From NCBI RefSeq assembly GCF_019753765.1, contig NZ_JAIJZW010000006.1, positions 62,001 through 126,000 on the forward strand: a DNA stretch of 64,000 bases, read 5' to 3'. The DNA is from Microbacterium marinilacus. Its GTDB lineage: Bacteria; Actinomycetota; Actinomycetes; Actinomycetales; Microbacteriaceae. The notes beneath the pieces were generated by a model that saw only the letters and a list, made by a program, of their open reading frames with translations, made no database searches and was not told the origin of the DNA. Of the stretch, positions 35,482 through 43,152 are shown piece by piece. Both the position numbers and the translations under genes were made by a program. How positions within the stretch are numbered: the first letter of the stretch is position 1; the number at the start of each line of letters is the position of its first letter.

Positions 35482-36383
35482 CGGCACTGCTCGGGATCGA
35501 CTACGGCGGCACGCACACGAAGCTGCTGCTCGCGGGCGCGGACGGCGACCCTGCGGCCACCCGACGGCGCACCGTGCCGTCGGCATCGGCTGCCGGCCTC
35601 GACGGGCTCGCGCGCGAGGTCGAGGCGTTCCTCGGCGGCAGCAGCGTGGCCGCGTTCGGGGTCACCGTGCCGGGCACGCTCGACGTCGAGTCGGGAGTGG
35701 TGGGGCACAGCGCGAACCTGCCGTGGCTCGACGGCCTGGCGCCGGCGACCCTGCTCGGCGAGCGCATCGGCGCTCCGGGCGTGGCCGTCCAGGACGGCGT
35801 CGCCGCCGCGATCGCGGAGGCGCGGTCCGGTGCCGGACGCGGCCACGACGACATCTTCGTGGTCGCGCTCGGCACGGGCATCGCCGGGGCGCACGTGGTG
35901 CGCGGCGAGGTGCGCCGCGGGGCGCACGGCGGCGCCGGCGAGGTCGGGCACACGGACGTCGGCGGCGACCTGCCGTGCAGCTGCGGCCAGCGCGGCTGCC
36001 TCGAGACGCTGATCGGAGGCGCGCAGCTCGGCCGCCGCTGGCGCGAGCGTCTCGGGAGCGAGGGAGGCGACGCGGCGTCGGCCGTCGACGTCGTCCGGGC
36101 CGCGCGGGGCGGCGACGCCGCGGCGATCGCCGTGCTGGACGACGCGACCTCCGCGCTCGCCCGAGCGCTGCTGACGATCTCGGCGCTGATCGATCCGGCG
36201 CTGTTCGTGATCGGCGGCGGTCTCGCGCGCTCGCCCGAGTGGACGGTCGACCCCGCGGTGGCGAAGGCGCGCTCAGGGGCGACCTTCCACCGCCTGCCCG
36301 ACGTGGTGCCGGCCGGCCTCGGCGTGTGGGCGGGCGCTCAGGGCGCCGCGCTGTCGGCCGCCGACCTCGTGCTCACCGGCTGA
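35478..36383 (+). CDS. ROK family sugar kinase
   Basis: Probable cytosolic sugar kinase of 301 residues with no DNA-binding domain. It has the ATP-binding start GIDYGGTHTKLLLAG, a catalytic-base region VQDGVAAAIAEA (Asp retained, although the usual ENDA reads QDGV), ALGTGIAGAHV, and the zinc cluster GHTDVGGDLPCSCGQRGCLE. GTG 35478 overlaps the cutC stop. Last gene of the operon. The substrate could be glucose, N-acetylglucosamine or another sugar released from fucosylated glycans; sequence alone does not decide. Confidence 0.85.
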   Translation: MTALLGIDYGGTHTKLLLAGADGDPAATRRRTVPSASAAGLDGLAREVEAFLGGSSVAAFGVTVPGTLDVESGVVGHSANLPWLDGLAPATLLGERIGAPGVAVQDGVAAAIAEARSGAGRGHDDIFVVALGTGIAGAHVVRGEVRRGAHGGAGEVGHTDVGGDLPCSCGQRGCLETLIGGAQLGRRWRERLGSEGGDAASAVDVVRAARGGDAAAIAVLDDATSALARALLTISALIDPALFVIGGGLARSPEWTVDPAVAKARSGATFHRLPDVVPAGLGVWAGAQGAALSAADLVLTG

Positions 36384-36410
36384 CGCCGGTCGGGACGCCG
36401 ACTCCGCCGC

Positions 36411-37328
36411 TCAGACGAAGCGGACCGACTGCTGCAGCCGCGTGCGCACGTCGAACAGCTCGTTGCCGCCGATCGGGCGGGCGCCGGGGACGCCGGCGCG
36501 CAGCAGCGGGCCGAGACTGCTGCGGCTCGCGACCGCCACGGGGACCCCGCGCACGCGTCCGAGAGGCGTGACCGCCTGCGGGAGGTCGTCGTCCGGCAGC
36601 ACGAGGATCGCCCCGCCGAAGCGCACCCGCGCACTCCTCGCGACCGCCCTCATGCGCGACAGCAGCTCGGCGACGGGCGCGCGGGCGCCGACGGCCTCGC
36701 CGATGACCTCGCCGCGGCGGAAGCGCACCTCCCCGCCGAAGTCGGACGACTCGACGCCGTGCAGACCCGACGGGCCGAGGACGACGTGGTCGAGCTTGCT
36801 GTCGGCGTCGTCTCCCGCCGCGACGTCGTGCCACACCGTGAAGCCCATCCCGAGGTCGGCGACGGTGCGCGCCGTCGCCTCCTCGGCCAGGGCGTCGGCC
36901 AGCAGCCGGCGGATCTCGGCGGGAGCGGAGCGCACCAGCTCCGGCGCATACGGATCGGCGAGCTCGACGCCCCGCCCCGCCCACTCCCGGATCAGGGTCA
37001 GGTAGCGCTCTCGCCGCCAGCCGCCCGGGTGGCCGTACGACCGGGCGCGCGGGCGCGTGTCCCGGCGCGCGCTCGGCTGGTCGGCCGATCCGCTCCAGGA
37101 CGTCTCGGCGGACGGACCGTGACCGCGGTCGTACGCCGCGCGGTCGGCGGGGGTGCCGACGAGCTCCCAGGCGCGCTGCACACGGACGAACTCGGCCGCG
37201 TCGCCGCCCGTGTCGGGGTGCGTCTGCCGCAGGCGCAGCCGGTAGGCGCGGCGCAGCGCCTCGTCGTCCACGTCGGGTTCGACCCCGAGCACCTCGTAGG
37301 CCGAGGCAGAGAGCGGCCCGCCTGACAT
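36411..37328 (-). CDS. J-domain protein with a NERD-like C-terminal domain
   Basis: Protein of 305 residues. An N-terminal J-domain (about residues 8-70) contains the HPD motif (RQTHPDTGG), so it could stimulate an Hsp70. A charged linker rich in Ser, Arg and Pro follows. The C-terminal part (about 110-300) has DSKLDHVVLGPSGLHGVES followed by VRFRRGEVIG, a pattern like nuclease-related (NERD) domains. The function is not known. It is convergent with the ROK kinase gene and divergent from the DUF4287 gene. I see no membrane segments. Confidence 0.7.
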   Translation of the reverse strand: MSGGPLSASAYEVLGVEPDVDDEALRRAYRLRLRQTHPDTGGDAAEFVRVQRAWELVGTPADRAAYDRGHGPSAETSWSGSADQPSARRDTRPRARSYGHPGGWRRERYLTLIREWAGRGVELADPYAPELVRSAPAEIRRLLADALAEEATARTVADLGMGFTVWHDVAAGDDADSKLDHVVLGPSGLHGVESSDFGGEVRFRRGEVIGEAVGARAPVAELLSRMRAVARSARVRFGGAILVLPDDDLPQAVTPLGRVRGVPVAVASRSSLGPLLRAGVPGARPIGGNELFDVRTRLQQSVRFV

Positions 37329-37434
37329 CCGTCTCCCTCCGTCCCGCGCGTCTCTCAGAGTAGGACACGCGGTGAGGTGCGAGCTGCGAGGGCCGGGTCG
37401 GCGGCGGGGCTCGACGGGGTCTCGTCGCGTGCCC

Positions 37435-37440
37435 TAGCTT
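37435..37440 (+). promoter_or_regulatory. -10 box for a probable leaderless transcript
   Basis: TAGCTT matches TANNNT and sits exactly 6 nt upstream of the ATG at 37447, the spacing expected when transcription begins at the A of the start codon. No ribosome-binding site is present. The -35 region is weak. Confidence 0.5.
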
Positions 37441-37446
37441 GGCGTC

Positions 37447-37698
37447 ATGACAGAGCATCGCGTGACCGCGCCCGTGATCGCGCCGGGCGAGAAGGTCGCC
37501 GGGCCGGCGTCGTACTTCCCCCGCATCGAGGAGGTCTACGGTCGCCCGATCCAGGAGTGGCTCGACCTGATCGTCGACCGGCTGGAGGGCGGGCGCGCGC
37601 ACATGGAGGTGGTGGCCTGGCTGAAGGGCGACCACGGGCTGGGCCACGGTCATGCCAACGCGCTCGTCGCCTACGCCAAGGCCGCCCTCGCGAAGTAG
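37447..37698 (+). CDS. DUF4287 domain protein
   Basis: Small soluble protein of 83 residues, of the DUF4287 type common in actinobacteria; function unknown. It contains SYFPRIEEVYGRPIQEWLDLI and WLKGDHGLGHGHANALVAYA, the conserved halves of the family. Some relatives are joined to a DUF1801/DUF5655-type domain, which is missing here; only a short open frame follows. It seems to be translated from a leaderless transcript. Confidence 0.75.
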   Translation: MTEHRVTAPVIAPGEKVAGPASYFPRIEEVYGRPIQEWLDLIVDRLEGGRAHMEVVAWLKGDHGLGHGHANALVAYAKAALAK

Positions 37699-37703
37699 CC
37701 GCG

Positions 37704-37787
37704 ATGTCCTCGTGGGATGAGCTGCCGGCGGGGGCGCGGGCCGCGCTCGAGGCGCTCCGCGACGTCGCCCCCACGATGCTCCGCTGA
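37704..37787 (+). CDS. Very short open frame after the DUF4287 gene, possible remnant
   Basis: 27 codons from ATG to TGA (MSSWDELPAGARAALEALRD and on), starting 5 nt after the DUF4287 stop. There is no ribosome-binding site. The helical, Leu/Ala-rich content looks coding, and it could be a small partner protein or the remains of a lost second domain. Support is weak. Confidence 0.25.
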   Translation: MSSWDELPAGARAALEALRDVAPTMLR

Positions 37788-37816
37788 GTCTGAGGGCCGG
37801 GAGGCGCCCGGCGAGG

Positions 37817-38836
37817 TCAGGACGCGGTGCTCGCGCGCACCACGAGCCCGCAGGCGAACGCGGGCCGCCAGCCCGGGCCGGCGGTGCCGTCGAGCAGCGC
37901 CTCGACCGCCGCGGATGCCATCTCCTCGACGGGCTGCCGGATCGTCGTGAGCGGCGGGTTCGCGTAGACGGCGGCGATGGAGTCGTCGAAGCCGACGACC
38001 GCGACGTCCTCCGGCACGCGTCGACCCGCCGCGGTGACGGCCTGAACGGCCCCGGCGCCCATCATGTCCGACGCCACGAACAGCGCGTCCAGGTCGGGAT
38101 GGCGTGCCAGCAGCTCGGCCGCGGCACGGCGCCCGCCCTGGAGGCCGAAGTCGCCGTCTGCCGTCACGACGTCCAGGCCGAGGGCGGCAGCCGCCTCGAG
38201 ATGGCCGGTACGGCGGGCGAGCGCGCACTCGTTGCCGGCCGGCCCGTGGACGGCTCCGATCCGGTGGCGGCCGAGCGCGTGCAGGTGCTCGACGGCGGCG
38301 CGCGCGCCCTCGCGGTTCCGTGCGAGGACGCCGGGCACGCGGGGGTCGGTCGGGGTGAGCGAGACCACCGGACCGCGGGCCTGCCGCGCGAAGCGCTCGG
38401 CCAGCGACACGGGGACGTTCACGATGACGGCGCCGGCGGTGACCGCGGGGGCCAGCTCGCGCAGCTGCGCCGCGGCGTCCGTCTCGTCGATCCGCCGGAT
38501 GCGCAGCGGCAGCCCCTCTCGGTCCAGCGCCGGCATCAGCCCCGCGATGATCCTGCCGTAGTACGGATCGGCGGCGAGCCACGTGGTCTCGCAGTCGTCG
38601 GGCAGCACCACCACCAGGTCGATCGTGCGGCGGCGCCCGGAGGCGAGCTCGCGCGCGGCGAGATCGGGGCGATAGCCGAGCTCGGCGACGGCGCGAGCCA
38701 CGCGCTCGCGCACCTCGGCGGAGGCGCCGGGCTGTCCGTTCAGCGCCCTCGACGTCGCGGCGCGCGAGACGCCCGCCAGGCGTGCGACGTCCTCGATCGT
38801 CGGCCTGCCCGAGCGGTCGTGCGTGGCTCTGCTCAT
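37817..38836 (-). CDS. LacI family transcriptional regulator
   Basis: Repressor of 339 residues. The helix-turn-helix TIEDVARLAGVSRAATSRALNG (residues about 13-34) includes the hinge-type SRALNG. A periplasmic-binding-protein-like sensor domain follows, with GAVHGPAGNECALARRTGHLEA and FVASDMMGAGAVQA. I prefer ATG 38836 (MSRATHD), with GGGGAG 9 nt upstream, to an ATG seven codons earlier. The palindrome just upstream closely matches the operator of cellobiose regulators (CebR/CelR), suggesting autoregulation and a glucoside-type regulon. No transport genes adjoin it. Confidence 0.87.
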   Translation of the reverse strand: MSRATHDRSGRPTIEDVARLAGVSRAATSRALNGQPGASAEVRERVARAVAELGYRPDLAARELASGRRRTIDLVVVLPDDCETTWLAADPYYGRIIAGLMPALDREGLPLRIRRIDETDAAAQLRELAPAVTAGAVIVNVPVSLAERFARQARGPVVSLTPTDPRVPGVLARNREGARAAVEHLHALGRHRIGAVHGPAGNECALARRTGHLEAAAALGLDVVTADGDFGLQGGRRAAAELLARHPDLDALFVASDMMGAGAVQAVTAAGRRVPEDVAVVGFDDSIAAVYANPPLTTIRQPVEEMASAAVEALLDGTAGPGWRPAFACGLVVRASTAS

Positions 38837-38894
38837 CCCTGTGCGCTCCCCGGCCATCCGTCCGGCGCGGGTGTCCCTCTCAGGACATTAGGCA

Positions 38895-38908
38895 TGGGAG
38901 CGCTCTCA
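38895..38908. promoter_or_regulatory. LacI/CebR-type operator
   Basis: TGGGAGCGCTCTCA differs at one position from TGGGAGCGCTCCCA, the operator known for cellulose/cellobiose regulators CebR and CelR of actinobacteria. It lies 59 nt upstream of the LacI gene start. The core GAGCGCTC is a perfect palindrome. Confidence 0.65.
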
Positions 38909-38925
38909 TGCGCAACCCCTGGGCA

Positions 38926-39456
38926 TCACGATCCGCGGGCGGAGCGGGCGCGGTGGCGCCGCACCGCCGCGCGGTTGGCGCAGCGCACGGAGCAGTAGCG
39001 CTGTCGACCGTTGCGGGTCACGTCCACCACCACGTTGCGACACGGGGCACCCGCCGCGCACCGCCCCAGTCGTGACATGCCGCGCGTCGACAGGTGCAGC
39101 GCGGTGCCGACGCTGAAGACCGCCGAGAGCACGTACGCGAGCGTCTGGTCCGGATCGCGGTAGTGCAGGTGCCACCCCTCGCCGTCGTGGTCGGTCAGGC
39201 GCGGGTATGCGGCCACGGCGGCCATCCGGTCGTTCAGCAGCCCCGCCCGCCGCTCGTGGTCCTCGGCGTCGACCACCTCGAGCCAGTCGTCGATCACGCG
39301 CCGGGTCTGCGCGTGGTCGTCGGGGTTCTCGAGGAAGTCCATCGTCATCCCGAACTCGCGCGCGCGTCGCTCGATGCCCGCCCGGTCGTCCGGCCAGTCG
39401 TTCGCCAGCGAGGCCGCCAGCAGCACCGCGTACTCGCCGTAAGGGTTGAGATGCAT
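38926..39456 (-). CDS. CGNR zinc-finger domain protein
   Basis: Probable DNA- or RNA-binding regulator of 176 residues. The N-terminal ABATE-like region is followed by a C-terminal CGNR zinc finger with Cys ligands in CAAGAPCRNVVVD and QRYCSVRCANRAAVRRHR. ATG 39456 (MHLNPYGEYAVLLAASLAND) matches the usual family start. The open frame continues 74 codons upstream across the divergent small gene, which I discount. It is divergent from the zinc-ribbon gene with only 25 bp between starts. Confidence 0.82.
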   Translation of the reverse strand: MHLNPYGEYAVLLAASLANDWPDDRAGIERRAREFGMTMDFLENPDDHAQTRRVIDDWLEVVDAEDHERRAGLLNDRMAAVAAYPRLTDHDGEGWHLHYRDPDQTLAYVLSAVFSVGTALHLSTRGMSRLGRCAAGAPCRNVVVDVTRNGRQRYCSVRCANRAAVRRHRARSARGS

Positions 39457-39481
39457 AAGACCATTACAGCATCGTGGAGGA

Positions 39482-39685
39482 GTGACCACGCTCCTCGGAA
39501 CCCCGGATCCCCGTCCCGCGCCCATCGCTCCCCATGAGCACGCGTGGCTCACCGAGTCGAGGCACGCGACGTCCGAAGGGGTCGTCGTGTACGTGCGGTG
39601 CGCAGGCTGCGACGTCCGCCGCGTCGACCTCCACGCGCTCGGCGCGCCCGCGCCGGCGGCGATGAGCGTCGACGTCACCGGCTGA
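39482..39685 (+). CDS. Small protein with a CxxC pair
   Basis: Probable 67-residue protein of unknown function, from GTG 39482. HEHAWLTESRHATSEGVVVYVRC and the CAGC pair suggest a half zinc ribbon. GGAGG lies upstream, but only 1 nt from the GTG, which is too close, so the start is uncertain; an ATG at 39446 would overlap the CGNR gene. The compact, conserved-looking middle makes it more likely real than a shadow frame. Confidence 0.5.
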   Translation: MTTLLGTPDPRPAPIAPHEHAWLTESRHATSEGVVVYVRCAGCDVRRVDLHALGAPAPAAMSVDVTG

Positions 39686-39711
39686 GCGCACCGCCGGTGC
39701 GCGGCCGGGCC

Positions 39712-40308
39712 TCAGTGGATGCGGGATCCCTCGCCGAGGCGGTGCCACGTGCGGTTGTGGTAGACCAGCGGCGCGTCGTCGCCGCCCTCCGGGTGCCCGA
39801 CGCCGCGGGTGGTGGCGCCCTGCAGGGCGTGGGCCACGATGACGGTGGAGGCGCCGGCCTCGAGCCGCCCCACGATCGTGCACCGCGCCCAGGCGCGCAC
39901 GCCGGGGAAGAGCGGCTCGCCCGTCGGCAGCCGGGTCCACAGCGACGTGTCGGCGAACCGGTCGACCCCGCTCGTCGAGGCCAGGCGCGCCAGCGGCAGG
40001 TCGGCGGCGTCGAGCAGGTGCACCACGATCGTGTCGGCGGCCAGGATGGCCGGCGTCGCCGAGGACAGCGCCGAGACCGAGAAGACCAGCATCGGCGGCT
40101 CGGCGCTGACAGAGGCGACCGACGTCGCCGTCAGCGCGACCGGCCCGTCGGGTCCCTCGGCGGTGATGACCGCGACGCCGCCGGGGTGCCCCCGGAACAG
40201 CAGCTTGAAACCCTCCGCGTCCAACGCGGGCGGCGCGGCGGCGCGCTCGCCCGGCGACGCGAGCCGATCGGCCCGGTCTTCGCTTCGCGGGGAGGTGGTG
40301 TCGGTCAT
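39712..40308 (-). CDS. Flavin reductase family protein
   Basis: FMN-binding split-barrel protein of about 198 residues, probably an NAD(P)H:flavin oxidoreductase supplying reduced flavin. Family pattern: FKLLFRGHPGGVAVITAEGP, ALTATSVASVSAEPPMLVFSV and the closing HNRTWHRLGEG. ATG 40308 (MTDTTSPRSED) follows GAGG; ATG 40353, which overlaps the stop of the ATP-grasp gene (TGATG), is an alternative with a 15-residue longer tail and would imply coupling. No partner monooxygenase gene is nearby. Confidence 0.82.
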   Translation of the reverse strand: MTDTTSPRSEDRADRLASPGERAAAPPALDAEGFKLLFRGHPGGVAVITAEGPDGPVALTATSVASVSAEPPMLVFSVSALSSATPAILAADTIVVHLLDAADLPLARLASTSGVDRFADTSLWTRLPTGEPLFPGVRAWARCTIVGRLEAGASTVIVAHALQGATTRGVGHPEGGDDAPLVYHNRTWHRLGEGSRIH

Positions 40309-40352
40309 GTCCTCGACGTTACCCGCGCCGGAGGCCGCCGGCGCGGGCGCCA

Positions 40353-41312
40353 TCAGGCCGGGACGGGCTGCTCCGCGCGCAGCAGCGAGCCGAGGAAGCG
40401 CGCGATCTCGCCCGGGCCCGAGCGCGGCGCCACGGCCTCGACGTCCGGGTTGTAGTTCGTGTTCGTGTTGACGTCGTACGTCACGAGCCGACCGTCGAAC
40501 GTCTCGGCGAACTCGATCCCGGCGATGCGGATGCCGGCCCTCTCGAGGAACGCGCGGTGCTGAGCGACCAGCGGGTGCTCCGGCGTGATCTCGTCGCGCA
40601 GCTGGAACAGCGGGGGCGCCGGCGTCCCGTCCTCCCCGTCGACCGCGCAGGCCTCGGCGGGGCACAGCTCGAAGCTGCCGGCGCTCGTGTCGACGCGCAC
40701 CGCGTAGACGAGCTCGCCGCCCACGTACTCGGCGCGCGTGATGAAGGGCTCGCGGGTCCAGAGGTACTCCTGGATCAGCGTGATCCCGTCCGGCGACGGC
40801 TCGAAGTCGGGGCCGTCCACCCAGGCGTCGAAGTCGTCGTGGGCGTCCCAGCGGCGCACGCCGAGACCCTTGCCGCCCTGGTTGTGCTTGCTGATGAAGG
40901 GGGCGGAGAACTCGCGCGCCCGCTCCTTGAGCGCGGCGGTTCCGAAGACCGCCGTCGTGCGTGGCACGTCCACGTCGGCGGCGCGCAGCGTGGCGTGCTG
41001 CGCCACCTTGCTCACCTCGAACTCGAGCACGTCGCTGCCGTTCACGACGGTGCGGCCCCACGACTCGAGCCAGCGCAGCACCGCGCGACCGTACTCCTTC
41101 GACGCGGCGTGATCGCGCGTGTGCGCGGAGGCCGACAGACGTGACCAGAAGACGCCCTGGGGCGGCTCGGACGAGAGGTCGATGGCCCCGTCCGTCAGCA
41201 GCCACTCCTGCGCGGGGACGCCCTGATCCGCGAAGGCGGCCGCGAACGGCGGGAACCACTCGGCGTTCTCGTGGATGACGTAGACGCGGGGTTCGGTGGC
41301 CTGCTCGCTCAT
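40353..41312 (-). CDS. RimK-like ATP-grasp protein
   Basis: Probable ATP-dependent carboxylate-amine ligase of 319 residues. Features are an N-terminal VYVIHENAEWFPPFAAAF, a nucleotide-binding segment APFISKHNQGGKGLGVRRWD, IQEYLWTREPFITRAEYVGG, and the metal-binding end VTYDVNTNTNYNP. The substrate is unknown. It precedes the flavin reductase gene with overlapping stop and start, so the two are probably expressed together. ATP-grasp enzymes of this kind modify peptides or make small amides; nothing nearby identifies the acceptor. Confidence 0.75.
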   Translation of the reverse strand: MSEQATEPRVYVIHENAEWFPPFAAAFADQGVPAQEWLLTDGAIDLSSEPPQGVFWSRLSASAHTRDHAASKEYGRAVLRWLESWGRTVVNGSDVLEFEVSKVAQHATLRAADVDVPRTTAVFGTAALKERAREFSAPFISKHNQGGKGLGVRRWDAHDDFDAWVDGPDFEPSPDGITLIQEYLWTREPFITRAEYVGGELVYAVRVDTSAGSFELCPAEACAVDGEDGTPAPPLFQLRDEITPEHPLVAQHRAFLERAGIRIAGIEFAETFDGRLVTYDVNTNTNYNPDVEAVAPRSGPGEIARFLGSLLRAEQPVPA

Positions 41313-41383
41313 GTCGTCAGGCTAACCGCGCCGGGGAGGGAGCGGGCCGTCGATGACGCCAGGTGACGACCCGCGCCGCGCCC

Positions 41384-42346
41384 CTACTCGGAGGCGTTCT
41401 GTGCGGTCGCGGTCGCCTCGCTGCCGGACGCCTTCGAGTCGACGCGCCCGACCGCGGACGAGGGGGTGGCCGTCAGCTCGGCCCATGCGCGGCCGTCGAC
41501 GCCGAGGGCGTCCTGCAGGAAGGCGGTCGTGGCCCGGCGGACCAGGTCGACCCGCTCGGGGCTCTCGTCGGTGGTGGCCGTCGACCCGTAGTCCTGGATG
41601 CCCCCGAGCGAGTGCTCGCCGCCGAACAGCGTGACGAGGTGCCTCGCGCCGGGCGCGTAGCGGTACACGTCGGTGAACCAGTCCGGCCCGCGGGTCGACA
41701 GCGCCGACTGGTCGTGGTCGCCGGCGACGACGATCGACGGGGTCGTGAGGCCGTCGAAGTCGGGGCTCATGAAGGCGAAATGCTCCTGAGCGAACGGCGC
41801 CAGGTCGCCTCGGGACACCCCCGGGGTGGCGAGCAGCACGCCCGCCTTGACGCGTCGGTCGGTGCGGTCCTCGCCGGGCAGCCCGTCCGGGCCGATCACG
41901 CGGGCGCCGAGGAGCATCGACACCGACTGCCCGCCCCACGAGTGACCCGCGACCGCGAGCCGAGCGACGTCGACGCGCTGCGGGAGCCCCGGCACCTCCG
42001 CCAGCACCGTGTCGAGGTGGTCGATGACGCGGACGAGATCGCTCACGCGCGTGCGCCAGATGTCGGGATAGCGCGGGTCGGCCGGGCTCAGGCCGAGAGT
42101 GGCCGAGTCGAGGAACGTGGGCTGCACGACGACGAATCCGTTCGCGGTCCAGTGGTCGACGAGCGGGTCGCCCGAGGTCATGGAGCCGCCGAAGCCGTGG
42201 GCGAAGACGATGACGGGCAGCCGGGTCCCGTCCACGGGGGCGGTGACGCGGACCTGCAGGGGGGTGCCGCGGTCGGCTGCGGGAAGGGTCACCGGGCGGA
42301 CGCCGATGATCTGAGCGGCGGTGCGGGAGGTGGGGAGCGTGGACAA
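41384..42346 (-). CDS. Alpha/beta hydrolase (chlorophyllase/cutinase-like), TetR-controlled
   Basis: Cytosolic esterase-like protein of 320 residues with no signal peptide. The oxyanion segment VIVFAHGFGGSMTSG and the nucleophile Ser in VAGHSWGGQS are clear. Asp lies in VVAGDHDQS and the probable catalytic His in FGGEHSLGG. It starts at TTG 42346, with GAAGGG about 8 nt upstream. It is divergent from a TetR gene, and three copies of one operator separate them, so it is the likely target of that repressor. The substrate is unknown; a short-chain ester or a xenobiotic is plausible. Confidence 0.82.
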   Translation of the reverse strand: MSTLPTSRTAAQIIGVRPVTLPAADRGTPLQVRVTAPVDGTRLPVIVFAHGFGGSMTSGDPLVDHWTANGFVVVQPTFLDSATLGLSPADPRYPDIWRTRVSDLVRVIDHLDTVLAEVPGLPQRVDVARLAVAGHSWGGQSVSMLLGARVIGPDGLPGEDRTDRRVKAGVLLATPGVSRGDLAPFAQEHFAFMSPDFDGLTTPSIVVAGDHDQSALSTRGPDWFTDVYRYAPGARHLVTLFGGEHSLGGIQDYGSTATTDESPERVDLVRRATTAFLQDALGVDGRAWAELTATPSSAVGRVDSKASGSEATATAQNASE

Positions 42347-42381
42347 GGAGATGGCCCTTCGTGGGGAATGGGGATTCGAAA

Positions 42382-42448
42382 CGGATCAGTGTTCCGTGAC
42401 TATACGGAACGTTGATCCGCTTTGCAAATGAAACGGATCAACGTTCCG
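42382..42448. promoter_or_regulatory. Three copies of a 15-bp TetR operator
   Basis: CGGATCAGTGTTCCG (42382-42396), its inverted relative CGGAACGTTGATCCG (42405-42419), and CGGATCAACGTTCCG (42434-42448). Copies 2 and 3 are exact reverse complements; copy 1 differs at two positions. Each is an imperfect palindrome with CGGA...TCCG ends. They fill the 133-bp gap between the divergent hydrolase and TetR genes, at centre-to-centre distances of 23 and 29 bp. Confidence 0.75.
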
Positions 42449-42479
42449 ATATGCCCGCCGGGCGTGGGATGATCGACGG

Positions 42480-43067
42480 ATGACCGTGCCCGTGAACGAC
42501 GCTCCGCGCCCGCGGCGGGACGTCGCCCGGAACAACCAGGCGCTGCTCGACGCCGCGGCCACGGTCTTCGCGCGCTCCGGCGTCGGCGCGTCGGTCCGAG
42601 AGGTCGCCGGCGAGGCGGGGGTCGGCGTCGCGACGCTGTACCGGCACTTCCCCTCGCGCTCCGATCTGGTGGCGGCCGTGTACCGGCATCAGGTCGAGGA
42701 GTGCGCGGAGGCCGGGCCCGGCCTGCTGGCCTCGTCTGCGACGCCGTACGACGCCCTGGTCGCGTGGGTCCGCCTGTTCGTGGACTTCCTCGGCACCAAG
42801 CACGGGCTCGCGCGGGTCTGGGAGGGCGACTCGGCCGGCTTCACCGCGCTGCACCGCATGTTCGTCGAGCGCCTCGTTCCCGTCCTGTCGGACCTGCTCG
42901 ACGCGGGACGCGAGGCCGGGCAGATCGTCGCCCCCACCAGCGCCTACCAGCTGCTGCGCGCCATCGGCGACCTCGTCGCGTGGACCTCTCCGGATCCCGA
43001 CTACGACGTCCGGGCGTCCGTCGCGCTCCTCGTCAGCGGTCTGCGGCAGCGCCCGCCGGCGCTGTGA
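42480..43067 (+). CDS. TetR family transcriptional regulator
   Basis: Repressor of 195 residues. The helix-turn-helix is at about residues 38-60 (SVREVAGEAGVGVATLYRHF), followed by a C-terminal ligand domain of the type found with small-molecule resistance or degradation genes. ATG 42480 is the first start after the operator array and has no strong ribosome-binding site. The array implies tight control of both itself and the divergent hydrolase. Inducer unknown. Confidence 0.87.
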   Translation: MTVPVNDAPRPRRDVARNNQALLDAAATVFARSGVGASVREVAGEAGVGVATLYRHFPSRSDLVAAVYRHQVEECAEAGPGLLASSATPYDALVAWVRLFVDFLGTKHGLARVWEGDSAGFTALHRMFVERLVPVLSDLLDAGREAGQIVAPTSAYQLLRAIGDLVAWTSPDPDYDVRASVALLVSGLRQRPPAL

Positions 43068-43088
43068 GTCGTCTCGGCCGTGAGCCGG

Positions 43089-43124
43089 CCGGGCCGGCGG
43101 GCGCGGTGTGGACCGCCGGCCCGG
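43089..43124. terminator. Bidirectional hairpin between tetR and the hydroxyacid dehydrogenase
   Basis: CCGGGCCGGCGG (43089-43100) and CCGCCGGCCCGG (43113-43124) form a perfect 12-bp stem with a 12-nt loop in an 85-bp convergent gap. Its position and strength fit a terminator for both genes, although no U-tract follows on either strand. Confidence 0.6.
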
Positions 43125-43152
43125 TCGCCCCGGCTGATCGCTCGGCCGCAGC

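Noticed and set aside
39446..39481. Upstream ATG extension of the small CxxC protein
   Set aside because: It would overlap the CGNR gene start and adds residues without recognisable pattern.
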